NCBI RefSeq assembly: GCF_013389455.1
Contig: NZ_CP058278.1
Coordinates: 3,534,001 to 3,598,000, forward strand
DNA: 64,000 nt
Direction of reading: 5' to 3'
DNA from: Flavobacterium inviolabile
GTDB taxonomy: Bacteria; Bacteroidota; Bacteroidia; Flavobacteriales; Flavobacteriaceae
A program made the position numbers and the translations under genes. Numbering within the stretch: position 1 is the stretch's first letter; each line of letters starts with the position of its first letter. Of this stretch, positions 17,448 to 25,770 are shown piece by piece. Under the pieces are notes generated by a model. The model ran no database searches. It saw nothing but the letters and a program-made list of their open reading frames with translations, and had not been told where the DNA came from.

Positions 17448-18935
17448 TTATTTCCAATCGGGCATTAGTCCGTTACTAAACAGTGCCGTACGGGAACCGC
17501 TTGTTCCCATCGTATATTTTGTAATGGTTCTCGGAGAAACGCCGTCGTTTGAGGTGCTCACAAAAATCAGTTCTGCTTCATTGGGCGAAAAACGCACATC
17601 GAGGTCGTTATACCCGGCAGGCCGCTGAACCGGTACTTCTGTTGTTGTACTGGCCGTAAAATCATACATAAATATTCTGTTGTCCAATTGTCTGTAATCG
17701 CTGCTCTGGTATCCGGAAACATCGCGGGTAAACACGAGTTTCGTATTGTTAACCGACAGGTGCAGACCGCCTGCCGCTCCGTTTACTCCGGATAATACAT
17801 TGGCAATGACATTTCCGGACATATCAATCACATATATTTCTACGCTGTATCCGCTCAGGTCATTTACTTTTAGAGCAATCCTGGTGCCGTCATAACTCCA
17901 GTCGCATTCCGAGATAAACTTACCGTTAGGTGTCTGAAAGAGCAGTACCAGTCCGCTGCCATCAGCATTAATGCGGTAGAGTTTATCAAAATTGGCGTAG
18001 ATCAGCTGACTGCCGTTTGCTCGCCAGCAATAGTTATAATAATCGCCATTGAATGCCGCTACCGGTACATTACTGGTCACTTTAAAAACACTGGAACCGT
18101 CCGGACGCATGGTGTAAATATGTCCCTGACCACCGGTTGTCCGGATAAAGGCAATTTTATTCGCCTGGGTATTTTTTCTTGGACGGAAACTGTTTGTCGC
18201 ATCCGAGGTGATCTGCAGTTCATTCCCGGCATCATCGGCTGTAAAAATAACGTTATTATCGCCCGTTTTCCTTACAAACAGGTATCTGGCGTTTGGAAAC
18301 ATCAGTGTTCTGAAAGAACTGGTCAGGCTGTTTACATCCGGATTGATTCCGTCGTTTGCCGTTACCTGCCAGTAATATTTTGTACTGTAATTTAAATTGG
18401 TAAGCGTAAAGCTGGTGGTTGTGATGTCGTCATAAACCACCACATTATTATTGGTATCGTTTCGCAATGTCACTTTGTACGTTATCGGGTCTTCTTCCGG
18501 ATCGGTACAGGTCCAGGTCAGATTGACTTCTAACGACTGGTCTGTAGCATTATCCACCGGAGCGGTCAGTACCGGTACCGTTGGCGGTAAATTTTCCACC
18601 GTTTGTTTGACAAGTTCAAATACCATTTCGGTTGTTCCGCCCGTATTTACGTGTACGGCTTCAAATTTTGCTATATAACCGTCTTTTCTGGCTTCAAAGG
18701 AATAATCGCCTTCATTGACCTGGGTAACGGTATAATATCCGGATGAGTCTGTAAAAACAGTACTGGTATTCGGGCTGGAAGAGACTCTGGCGTTCGGAAT
18801 GGGTGTAAAGGTTTCCGATTCTACAACCCGTCCCCTAACGGTTCCCTGTCCTTTTTCTATAAACTCTTCCTGACTGCAGGACCACGCAATGCTGAATACT
18901 AAAAGCGCGAATCCTATTCTGGCTATAATTTTCAT
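17448..18935 (-). CDS. Curli-associated lipoprotein with carboxypeptidase-regulatory, fibronectin III and beta-propeller regions
   Basis: The 495-residue protein has a lipoprotein signal ending in SIAWSC (Cys20). Residues 30-110 resemble a carboxypeptidase-regulatory-like domain (GTVRGRVVESETFTPIPNARVSS). Residues 115-210 look like a fibronectin type III domain, PTVPVLTAPVDNATDQSL to STKYYWQVTANDGIN. The rest (about 215-495) repeats TolB/WD40-like blades (TFSPNEAEL-type and GHIYTMRPDGSSVF). It starts 11 bases after the csgG stop and so is the last gene of the curli operon. A surface anchor or adaptor for the amyloid fibre is a reasonable guess. E. coli has no counterpart. Confidence 0.75.
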   Translation of the reverse strand: MKIIARIGFALLVFSIAWSCSQEEFIEKGQGTVRGRVVESETFTPIPNARVSSSPNTSTVFTDSSGYYTVTQVNEGDYSFEARKDGYIAKFEAVHVNTGGTTEMVFELVKQTVENLPPTVPVLTAPVDNATDQSLEVNLTWTCTDPEEDPITYKVTLRNDTNNNVVVYDDITTTSFTLTNLNYSTKYYWQVTANDGINPDVNSLTSSFRTLMFPNARYLFVRKTGDNNVIFTADDAGNELQITSDATNSFRPRKNTQANKIAFIRTTGGQGHIYTMRPDGSSVFKVTSNVPVAAFNGDYYNYCWRANGSQLIYANFDKLYRINADGSGLVLLFQTPNGKFISECDWSYDGTRIALKVNDLSGYSVEIYVIDMSGNVIANVLSGVNGAAGGLHLSVNNTKLVFTRDVSGYQSSDYRQLDNRIFMYDFTASTTTEVPVQRPAGYNDLDVRFSPNEAELIFVSTSNDGVSPRTITKYTMGTSGSRTALFSNGLMPDWK

Positions 18936-18946
18936 ATTCCTCAGTT

Positions 18947-20383
18947 TTATTTATCCGGAAAACCAATAGTATAACCTGCAGCATTCGCTTTTTCTTCTAC
19001 ATGTTTTTTTACCGCTTTATTGGGGTATTTCTGTTTCGGGAAGTAAAAGGTTATTCCCGCTCCAAAACGCCAATAATAATCATCTCTTTTTCCCATAATC
19101 AGATAATCTACGTTATCCGAGAAGGTGACGTTATTTTCACCATATAGTTTGAGTCCGACGCTGTCCGTCAGCAAATACTCTACGCCAACGCCAAACTGTA
19201 TTTTCGTATGTACGTTTTTATAGGCACTGTTTATGCCCATTCCGCCGCCGCCATAAATATAGGGTGTGAACCGGTCATAAGGCAGAATCAGCAGTTCCAT
19301 ATTCAGATCGCCGGTAAGGTAACCCACATCCAGCTTGTCTTTGTTGCCAAACCATGACGGGCTGACTGAAGCACTCATGTTAAAGTTTGGCCAGAAGAAA
19401 TATTTTAATCCGCCGCGTATCATCGGTTTGAATTCCGGATTGGGATAATCGCCATTCATCAATGTGGTTCCGCCGCCGATTTCAATTCCGAATTTGGCAC
19501 GTCTTTCATTCAGATGCCGTCCGTATAGCTGGGAAACTTCCGATTCTCTTTTTTCATAATCGTAGTTGTTGATCAGCTCGGTCAGCTTGGCTATCGGTGC
19601 TTTGGCTTCCCAGATATTATCGCGTATTCCTTCAATGATAAGGCCTTCAACCGCTTTTTCTATCGCTTCTGTAATGGCCATTTGTATCGGTTCGTTTTTT
19701 GTGAATCCCGTTTCTACTTCCAATAGTCGCTTAAAGTCGACATATCGGAACAAACTGGCATCAACCGACTGGGAAAGTATGGTTTTGGAAACATAAACCG
19801 TTTTCAGGATTTTACCATTGGAGGTAGACACCAGCCTGAGGTAAATGGTAATTCTGTCCTGTCTGTATTTTGTAGATCCGCCGGCGCCAAAGTAACGGGC
19901 ACCGAATCCGCCGGTGATAATATTGGAGTCATAGGAAATAACGCCTCCTTCCAGCAGAACACCTGCATAGAGCAAGGGAGCCAGCTGCATTTCCGGATTA
20001 TTGGGATCTTTGGTATATTCTTGTCTGGTAGAGCGGATAATGTTTCGCTCATTCATCAGGTTCGCCAGGTTTTCTCTTTCAATCGGAGTAAACCATTTTG
20101 AATCTTCCAATGCTTTTATTAAGATTGAGGTCGCTCCCTGAGTAACAGCGGTACTAAAAGTACTTCCTGCTTCTGAAGGTTTATACTGCCCTGTTTGGTC
20201 CCTAAATTTATAGACACCCACGACTACTGGTTCTTTTGGTGGCGGTAATGCTTTTAAAGCACTCGTTGATGGTGTAGGTTCCCCTATTGAGGCTTTTTCC
20301 ACACTCACGGGCTGATTAAAATAGGCACCACAGCCAGACAAAGTCAGCGCCAGCAATAACGAAAGTAATTTTGCTGTTTTCAT
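18947..20383 (-). CDS. csgG: Curli export channel CsgG with an extra C-terminal beta-barrel-like domain
   Basis: A 478-residue lipoprotein (LSGC, Cys18). Residues 50-260 match CsgG (VVVGVYKFRDQTGQYKPS; LEDSKWFTPIERENLANLMNERNIIR; GGVISYDSNIITGGFGARYFG). CsgG forms the nonameric outer-membrane pore that exports curlin subunits. E. coli CsgG ends near residue 277, but this protein continues for about 180 residues with a pattern of a small outer-membrane barrel (KFGIEIGGGTTLMNG, YIYGGGGMGINSAYKNV, WRFGAGITFYFP). The extension is an unusual fusion. The start is one base from the csgF stop. Confidence 0.9.
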   Translation of the reverse strand: MKTAKLLSLLLALTLSGCGAYFNQPVSVEKASIGEPTPSTSALKALPPPKEPVVVGVYKFRDQTGQYKPSEAGSTFSTAVTQGATSILIKALEDSKWFTPIERENLANLMNERNIIRSTRQEYTKDPNNPEMQLAPLLYAGVLLEGGVISYDSNIITGGFGARYFGAGGSTKYRQDRITIYLRLVSTSNGKILKTVYVSKTILSQSVDASLFRYVDFKRLLEVETGFTKNEPIQMAITEAIEKAVEGLIIEGIRDNIWEAKAPIAKLTELINNYDYEKRESEVSQLYGRHLNERRAKFGIEIGGGTTLMNGDYPNPEFKPMIRGGLKYFFWPNFNMSASVSPSWFGNKDKLDVGYLTGDLNMELLILPYDRFTPYIYGGGGMGINSAYKNVHTKIQFGVGVEYLLTDSVGLKLYGENNVTFSDNVDYLIMGKRDDYYWRFGAGITFYFPKQKYPNKAVKKHVEEKANAAGYTIGFPDK

Positions 20384-20384
20384 A

Positions 20385-20837
20385 TTAATTCCCTGGAATG
20401 ATTACTTGAGTTTCTTCACCTGTTGTTATATCCAGTATGTTTACCACAACTCCTAAATTTGACGGATAGATTTCGACAGAAAGGCTGCCGAAAACAAACG
20501 TTCCCTGCTGAAGTCCTCCCGAGCCGGTTCCTGTACCCGTTCCCGTTCCTGTTCCTGTAGTGGTTCCATCGCCGTACTGTTGCTGAAACAGCGATCTGGA
20601 TATATAGTTTAACAACTGATTGTTTAAATTATCTCTGAATCGTTCTAGTGCTGTTTGCGGCTTGTAGAGATCGTTTTCTTCTTTGAACTTATTCTGTGAA
20701 TCGGCCGAACTGAGCAGCCACTGATAGTTAAAGGTATCGCCTCCGAAAGCGGGATTGATGGGTTTATACACCAAATCCTGAGCGTTTACACGCATTCCCA
20801 AAGAGACCATTACGAATAAAAAAACGATTGTCTTCAT
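20385..20837 (-). CDS. csgF: Curli assembly factor CsgF
   Basis: The 150-residue protein has a signal peptide (MKTIVFLFVMVSLGMRVNAQ). The mature N-terminus DLVYKPINPAFGGDTFNYQWLL matches the CsgF segment that plugs into the CsgG pore (E. coli pattern FRNPNFGGNPNNGAFLL). CsgF couples the secretion channel to the nucleator at the cell surface. A low-complexity Gly-Thr linker at about residues 95-112 is encoded by a six-base tandem repeat (20523-20568) and is unusual for the family. Confidence 0.9.
   Translation of the reverse strand: MKTIVFLFVMVSLGMRVNAQDLVYKPINPAFGGDTFNYQWLLSSADSQNKFKEENDLYKPQTALERFRDNLNNQLLNYISRSLFQQQYGDGTTTGTGTGTGTGTGSGGLQQGTFVFGSLSVEIYPSNLGVVVNILDITTGEETQVIIPGN
20523..20568. 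repeat. Six-base tandem repeat coding a Gly-Thr linker in csgF
   Basis: Successive codon pairs for Gly-Thr (GGA ACA and variants) repeat about six times. Changes in copy number would stay in frame and only vary linker length. Confidence 0.7.
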
Positions 20838-20854
20838 GATGCAAAAAAATAGAA

Positions 20855-21577
20855 TTAATACTGTGTTATATATTGTTTCTGTTTCTCTATATCCTGCAGG
20901 TATTTAATGAGTCTGGCAATGGAATCATCGGCCATGTACATTAAAAAATCTTCATCAGGTCTGGAAACAAATTCATTGATTAAATCATTATCTATAACTA
21001 CTCTTATTCTGGTTGTTCTCCCAAAACTGAGTTCTTCTTCAATTCGCACTATTTTTCTGGCATTTAATTTTTTTTCCTGATATTTTCCATAGAAAAAATC
21101 ATAGAAATCTTTTCCGAACTTTGTTTTTGTATCGTCCGATACAATTCCCAAAAGTTCCAATCCATCCGCCGGCTTGTCTGCTTTTACATCTTCTCCCACA
21201 ACGATTCTGTCTTTTCCGATGATTTTGTCATCTTCATCATAGAGCAGTAATAAAATGATGGTTTCATCATCACTGGAAATATTTACCTGTGTTTTGGATA
21301 ATATTTTCTTTTCGTTAGGGCCCAATGTAAAGCGGCCGTCCTGTGAATTGTTCGATAAATTCTTGGTTCTTTTACTTTTTTTGATAACAGACAGTTTGTA
21401 ACGAAGGCTTTTGTGCACCTCGGTCACATTCTCTGCTGTTCCGGTAACAGATAGTATGTTCTCTACGACACTTGTTTCTATTTTTGCTTTCACTTCTTTG
21501 TTTATAAATTGTGCTTCGCAAGGAATGGAAAAGGTGAAGATGAGCACGGTAACGATTGCAGTGTAATATGGCTTCAT
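20855..21577 (-). CDS. csgE: Curli secretion factor CsgE with an added N-terminal CsgH-like domain
   Basis: The 240-residue protein is nearly twice the size of E. coli CsgE. Residues 1-23 are a signal peptide. Residues 140-240 match CsgE (LLGIVSDDTKTKFGKDFYDFF; then RTTRIRVVIDNDLINEF). CsgE caps the CsgG pore in the periplasm and delivers CsgA. The N-terminal domain (residues 25-130) has the pattern LRYKLSVIKKS, then SNNSQDGRFTLGPNEKKIL, then a strand ending DKIIGKDRIVV. This resembles CsgH, the curli inhibitor known from alpha-proteobacteria. The CsgH assignment is my inference from pattern memory; the CsgE part is firm. Confidence 0.85.
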   Translation of the reverse strand: MKPYYTAIVTVLIFTFSIPCEAQFINKEVKAKIETSVVENILSVTGTAENVTEVHKSLRYKLSVIKKSKRTKNLSNNSQDGRFTLGPNEKKILSKTQVNISSDDETIILLLLYDEDDKIIGKDRIVVGEDVKADKPADGLELLGIVSDDTKTKFGKDFYDFFYGKYQEKKLNARKIVRIEEELSFGRTTRIRVVIDNDLINEFVSRPDEDFLMYMADDSIARLIKYLQDIEKQKQYITQY

Positions 21578-21581
21578 GGCT

Positions 21582-22070
21582 TTATCTGTTAAAAATGAGT
21601 ACTGAACCTGAATTTCCTCTTTGTATAATTCTCATATCATCTGAAATGGAATTGGTACCGTAGCTCGTGTAATTCAGGTTATTACCATATTGAATTACCT
21701 GGTTATTAACCGAATAATACGGATTCATCGAATAATCGTTCACCATATTATTGCTTCCCTGCTGGATAACCGTCTGGTTAATATCCTGAGCACTTTTATA
21801 CAGTTCCATATAGTTGTTCGCTCCCAATTGCTGTACGTTTACCATAGCGCTTGCCGCTTTTATGTTTACGTTTGAAAAGTTCCGGGTGCCTATCTGCTGT
21901 ATGGTAACAATATTGCCGGCAGAAAGTGTCATGGCTTTTTTATCGGCTTGTCCGGCATAATGTTGCTTGACAGCCATTTCCAGTTCGTTATCACCGGAGA
22001 ACTCTTGTGCTTTTAGCCCGAAGGAAACTAAAACAAGTGCCCAAAATCCATATTGCATCACTTTTTTCAT
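21582..22070 (-). CDS. CsgB-like minor curlin (nucleator)
   Basis: The 162-residue protein has a signal peptide (MKKVMQYGFWALVLVSFGLKAQ) and about five degenerate curlin repeats with the QxGxxN core: VTIQQIGTRNFSNV, VNVQQLGANNYMEL, TVIQQGSNNMVND, QVIQYGNNLNY and RIIQRGNSGSVLIF. Fewer, less regular units than in the neighbouring CsgA, and a basic last repeat, are features of the CsgB nucleator. It lies between csgA and csgE, separated from csgA by a hairpin that may reduce its expression. Confidence 0.82.
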   Translation of the reverse strand: MKKVMQYGFWALVLVSFGLKAQEFSGDNELEMAVKQHYAGQADKKAMTLSAGNIVTIQQIGTRNFSNVNIKAASAMVNVQQLGANNYMELYKSAQDINQTVIQQGSNNMVNDYSMNPYYSVNNQVIQYGNNLNYTSYGTNSISDDMRIIQRGNSGSVLIFNR

Positions 22071-22086
22071 AACCGGTATTATAAAG

Positions 22087-22126
22087 GAAAAAGGAGAGAT
22101 AGAAAGTGTTTACCTCTCCTCTTTTC
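22087..22126 (-). terminator. Attenuating hairpin between csgA and the csgB-like gene
   Basis: GGAGAG/CTCTCC with flanking A/T pairs forms a stem followed by TTTTTCC on the minus strand, 12-50 bases after the csgA stop. It could terminate part of the transcripts so that the major subunit exceeds the export factors. Confidence 0.5.
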
Positions 22127-22134
22127 TATGGGAT

Positions 22135-22953
22135 TTAATTTGATTGGTTTACTAATGAAACGTTAGCTATACCTGCCTGATTTACAAAGCTCATGTGTCC
22201 TAAACCGGATTGGTTGGTCCATGCAAAGTTTAAAGCACCGTCCTGATCAATTAAAGACAGGTTAGCATCTCCCGCTTGTGTAGTTATTGCCATATTATAG
22301 AATCCGTCCTGAGTATGAACCGCTACGTTATCTTCACCCAATTGTAATTGGTAAGATTGGTTTCCGGTACCGGTTTGAAAAGCAACTGCAGTGTTATCAG
22401 ATCCTACCTGCATTTGTGAAGAGTAGTTGTCAGTTCCTAATTGCACCGCTAAAGCAGCGTTTCCGTCTCCAAGTTGTGTCTGATCGGCAACGTTACCGGT
22501 TCCACCCTGAATAATAGCAGCGTCATTTCCAATACCGATTTGCAATACATTGGCATCGTTTAAGGCACCTACCTGTAATACTGAAGCCGAATTGGCAATT
22601 CCGTATTGTTGAATATCAGAACTGTTGGCAATTCCAATTTGGGCAACAGAAGCTTCGTTAAATGCTCCCAGCTGGAAAACAGAAGATTGATTAAGAATAC
22701 CCCACTGTGCTACAGTAGCTTCGTTGGCAAATCCTATTTGTGCTACGTCAGACATATTAAGGATTCCAAGCTGATCCACATCGGCACTATTGAAAAAGCC
22801 CAATTGATCTACATCTGAAATATTTAATAATCCTGCCTGATTTACGTTCGACATATTACCGATACCAACCTGGCCTACGGTACTAAGGTTAAATTGAGCA
22901 AAAGCTCCTGCGGTTAATAGCATCGCGGAGATGCATAAAATCACTTTTTTCAT
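22135..22953 (-). CDS. csgA: CsgA-like major curlin with 22 regular 11-residue repeats
   Basis: From ATG 22953 the protein has 272 residues, with a signal peptide (MKKVILCISAMLLTAGAFAQ). Residues 29-270 divide without gaps into 22 units of 11 residues with Gly at position 2, Asn at position 5 (His once) and Gln at position 11, for example VGIGNMSNVNQ and LGEDNVAVHTQ. This equals eleven beta-arch turns, compared with five in E. coli CsgA. Such repeats stack into a functional amyloid. The five following genes encode the export and assembly factors. The longer open frame upstream is not supported. Confidence 0.92.
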   Translation of the reverse strand: MKKVILCISAMLLTAGAFAQFNLSTVGQVGIGNMSNVNQAGLLNISDVDQLGFFNSADVDQLGILNMSDVAQIGFANEATVAQWGILNQSSVFQLGAFNEASVAQIGIANSSDIQQYGIANSASVLQVGALNDANVLQIGIGNDAAIIQGGTGNVADQTQLGDGNAALAVQLGTDNYSSQMQVGSDNTAVAFQTGTGNQSYQLQLGEDNVAVHTQDGFYNMAITTQAGDANLSLIDQDGALNFAWTNQSGLGHMSFVNQAGIANVSLVNQSN

Positions 22954-23090
22954 AATAAAAATATTTAATTGGTTAAAAATTTCTTTCTTATTATGAGGAA
23001 GCAATACTGTAAAATGGGATTTCGGTGACTTCGTCAGACACGGAAATTATTGTTATGGAAGTGTGGAAAAATTGTGGTTATTTTCCATTT

Positions 23091-23098
23091 CAAAGATA
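23091..23098 (-). promoter_or_regulatory. -7 promoter element for the curli operon
   Basis: TATCTTTG on the minus strand, 138 bases before the csgA start. No clear -33 TTG is found at the right distance, so the promoter may need an activator. Confidence 0.5.
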
Positions 23099-23204
23099 GC
23101 CAAATTATCTTTCACGGGTAAACCGGCTGTTATTTTTATTCAACAAAACAGCCAATTTTCTACGAAATGAATAAAATATCAGATAAACAACAATTATTTT
23201 AACA

Positions 23205-23234
23205 AAATAAGCCTCATTTTACTGAGGCTTATTT
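23205..23234 (-). terminator. Terminator of the glutamine synthetase gene
   Basis: A 12-bp stem, AAATAAGCCTCA with TGAGGCTTATTT, begins 26 bases after the stop codon. Confidence 0.8.
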
Positions 23235-23259
23235 ATTTTGTATTTTTATTTTTCTAACC

Positions 23260-25449
23260 TTATTTGGTGAAAAGTAACTCCCTATATTTGGTTAGGGTCC
23301 AGATCTCATTGTCTACTAAAAGTTCCAATTTATCACTGTGGTAACGAATTACATCGAAAAACGGTTTTACTTTTTCACAATACGCATCAGCCTGCGCTTC
23401 AATATTGGTCAATTCGTTCGCAATTTTTCGCTCTTCCGTCATTTCTTCAACCTTTTCGTTGATACTTGCGATATGGCTGGAAATTTCTTTTATCAGATTG
23501 ATCTGCTCTTTTCCGATGGTTTCAAATTCTTTTCCGAAAATTTCTTTTAATCCTTTTACGTTCTCAATTAACGTATTCTGGTAACGGATCGCTGTCGGGA
23601 TAACATGGTTTCTTGCGATATCGCCCAAAACTCTTCCTTCAATCTGGATCTTTTTCACATATTCTTCCAGTTCGATTTCATAACGGGCTTCCATTTCCAC
23701 ATGGTTCATTACCCCCATTTCTTCAAATAGTGCCAAAGCTTGTTTGGAAACTTTTGCTTTTAAGGCTTTCGGAGTTGTTTTGTGGTTGCTTAAACCTCTT
23801 TTGCCGGCTTCAATTTCCCAGGCTTCGCTATAACCGTCACCTTCAAAAAGGATTTTCTTGAATTGTTTGATGTACTCTCTCAATACGTTGAAAATAGCAT
23901 CGTCTTTTTTCATGTCTTTTCCTTCGATCAAAGCATCAACTTCTACTTTAAAGTCTTTTAACTGCTTTGCAACGATGGTATTTAGGATTGTCATGGAGTT
24001 CGCGCAGTTCGCAGAAGATCCAACGGCTCTGAATTCGAATTTATTTCCTGTAAAGGCAAAAGGCGATGTTCTGTTTCTGTCGGTATTATCCAGGAATACA
24101 TCCGGTAATTTACCAACAACGTTCAGTTTCAGGTCTGTTTTTTCTTCCGGTGATAATTTCCCTTTGGAAACGCCTTCCAGTTCTTCCAGTACTTTCGTTA
24201 GTTGCTGACCGATAAATACAGAGATAATAGCCGGTGGTGCTTCATTAGCTCCCAAACGGTGGTCGTTACTTGCCGAAGCAATAGAAGCTCTCACCAGTTC
24301 TTCATTATTGTATACCGCTTTAATCGTATTGATAAAGAAGGTCAGGAATTGCAGGTTACTCATAGGCGTTTTACTCGGGCTCAATAAATTGATTCCGGTA
24401 TCTGTTGCCAATGACCAGTTATTGTGTTTACCCGATCCGTTTACACCTTTAAATGGTTTTTCATGGAATAATACTTTAAAATGGTGGCGTTCTGCAACTT
24501 TTTGCATAACATCCATCAATAAAGAGTTATGGTCAACCGCTAAATTGGTTTCTTCAAAAATAGGTGCCAGCTCAAACTGGTTAGGTGCTACTTCATTGTG
24601 ACGTGTTTTCACCGGTATACCTAACAACATACATTCGTTTTCCAAATCCCTCATGTAGTTCAGTACACGTGTTGGGATAGAACCGAAATAGTGGTCTTCC
24701 AATTGCTGTCCTTTAGCCGAAGTGTGTCCTAACAAGGTTCTTCCGGTTGCTAAAATATCCGGTCTTGAAGCAGCCAAAGCGCTGTCTACCAGGAAGTATT
24801 CCTGCTCCCAACCCAATGTAGGCGTTACTTTCTTTACATTTTTATCAAAATATTTGGCAACATCCGTAGCCGCCTGATCAATTGCATGCAAAGCGCGTAA
24901 CAAAGGTGTTTTATAATCCAGGGCTTCTCCGGTATAGGAGATAAAAACAGTTGGAATACACAAAGTCGTTCCGAAAATAAATGCCGGAGATGTCGGATCC
25001 CAGGCCGTATATCCTCTCGCTTCAAAAGTGTTACGGATTCCGCCGTTCGGAAAGCTGGAGGCATCCGGTTCCTGTTGTACTAACTGGCTTCCGCCGAATT
25101 TTTCTACCGGATCACTACCGTCAACAGCTGTTTCAAAAAACGCATCGTGTTTTTCTGCCGTTGTTCCGGTTAAAGGCTGGAACCAGTGGGTATAATGGGT
25201 CACTCCTTTAGACAATGCCCACTCTTTCATTCCCATAGCAACATAATCGGCAAAACGTCTTTCGATCTTTGTACCGTGCTGGATTGCATTTTTTACTGCC
25301 TGATATGCTTCCGACGTCAAAAACTGACGCATCGCCTTATCGTTGAATACATTACTTCCAAAAATCAAAGATTTTCTGTCCAATTCTTCTACCAATACGG
25401 GTTTTCTACCGCTTGCTTCTTTTAGTGCCTGAAAACGAAATGTTGACAT
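23260..25449 (-). CDS. glnN: Glutamine synthetase type III
   Basis: The 729-residue length marks the GSIII family, which forms double-hexamer rings and is common in Bacteroidetes. It makes glutamine from glutamate, ammonium and ATP. Signature regions include PTVFISYTGEALDYKTPLLRAL, LGWEQEYFLVD, KTRHNEVAPNQFELAP, NGSGKHNNWSL and NRTSPFAFTGNKFEFRAVGS, which cover the metal- and ammonium-site residues. It is monocistronic with its own promoter and terminator. An inverted repeat upstream of the promoter (25523-25545) could be a nitrogen-control site. Confidence 0.95.
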   Translation of the reverse strand: MSTFRFQALKEASGRKPVLVEELDRKSLIFGSNVFNDKAMRQFLTSEAYQAVKNAIQHGTKIERRFADYVAMGMKEWALSKGVTHYTHWFQPLTGTTAEKHDAFFETAVDGSDPVEKFGGSQLVQQEPDASSFPNGGIRNTFEARGYTAWDPTSPAFIFGTTLCIPTVFISYTGEALDYKTPLLRALHAIDQAATDVAKYFDKNVKKVTPTLGWEQEYFLVDSALAASRPDILATGRTLLGHTSAKGQQLEDHYFGSIPTRVLNYMRDLENECMLLGIPVKTRHNEVAPNQFELAPIFEETNLAVDHNSLLMDVMQKVAERHHFKVLFHEKPFKGVNGSGKHNNWSLATDTGINLLSPSKTPMSNLQFLTFFINTIKAVYNNEELVRASIASASNDHRLGANEAPPAIISVFIGQQLTKVLEELEGVSKGKLSPEEKTDLKLNVVGKLPDVFLDNTDRNRTSPFAFTGNKFEFRAVGSSANCANSMTILNTIVAKQLKDFKVEVDALIEGKDMKKDDAIFNVLREYIKQFKKILFEGDGYSEAWEIEAGKRGLSNHKTTPKALKAKVSKQALALFEEMGVMNHVEMEARYEIELEEYVKKIQIEGRVLGDIARNHVIPTAIRYQNTLIENVKGLKEIFGKEFETIGKEQINLIKEISSHIASINEKVEEMTEERKIANELTNIEAQADAYCEKVKPFFDVIRYHSDKLELLVDNEIWTLTKYRELLFTK

Positions 25450-25489
25450 AAAGTTGTGTTTTTTTGTTTATACCTATTGTTTTACACTG

Positions 25490-25545
25490 CAAATGTAAAT
25501 ATTTTTAAAAAACAAAACACAATACCCCCTATTTTTTTAGGGGTA
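25490..25545 (-). promoter_or_regulatory. glnN promoter with upstream inverted repeat
   Basis: TACATTTG on the minus strand (25490-25497) is a good -7 element, 41 bases before the start. TACCCC and GGGGTA at 25523-25545, separated by an AT-only core, form an inverted repeat just upstream of the expected -33 region. Confidence 0.55.
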
Positions 25546-25770
25546 CGGTTAAAAAAAATCGTTTTAAAGCAAAAATAACGAAACAAAAGAGGGGTAACCC
25601 GCAGCCTTATCCCGTTTTACTAATGCCGCAGCTGCTGTTTTCCGGAACAAAAACAAGTAATTACACCTGCCCGGGTTTAATTTTAGAATCAAAACTTTGT
25701 ACCATCCAATAGTTTATAGTAAACAATACTATTGAAACCCGATAAAAAAACAACCCAAATCCCGAAAATC

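Larger units (their letters stand above)
22954..23259. other. Curli operon leader and glnN 3' region
   Basis: This 306-base gap holds the csg promoter candidate (23091-23098), a leader of about 130 bases containing a possible hairpin ATTTCGGTG/CACGGAAAT at 23019-23047, and the glutamine synthetase terminator at 23205-23234. No small ORF was seen. Confidence 0.55.

Noticed and set aside
22200..22870. Regular 33-base periodicity resembling a CRISPR-like or satellite array
   Set aside because: The period is coding: it corresponds to the 11-residue curlin repeats, and the units vary at synonymous and non-synonymous sites.
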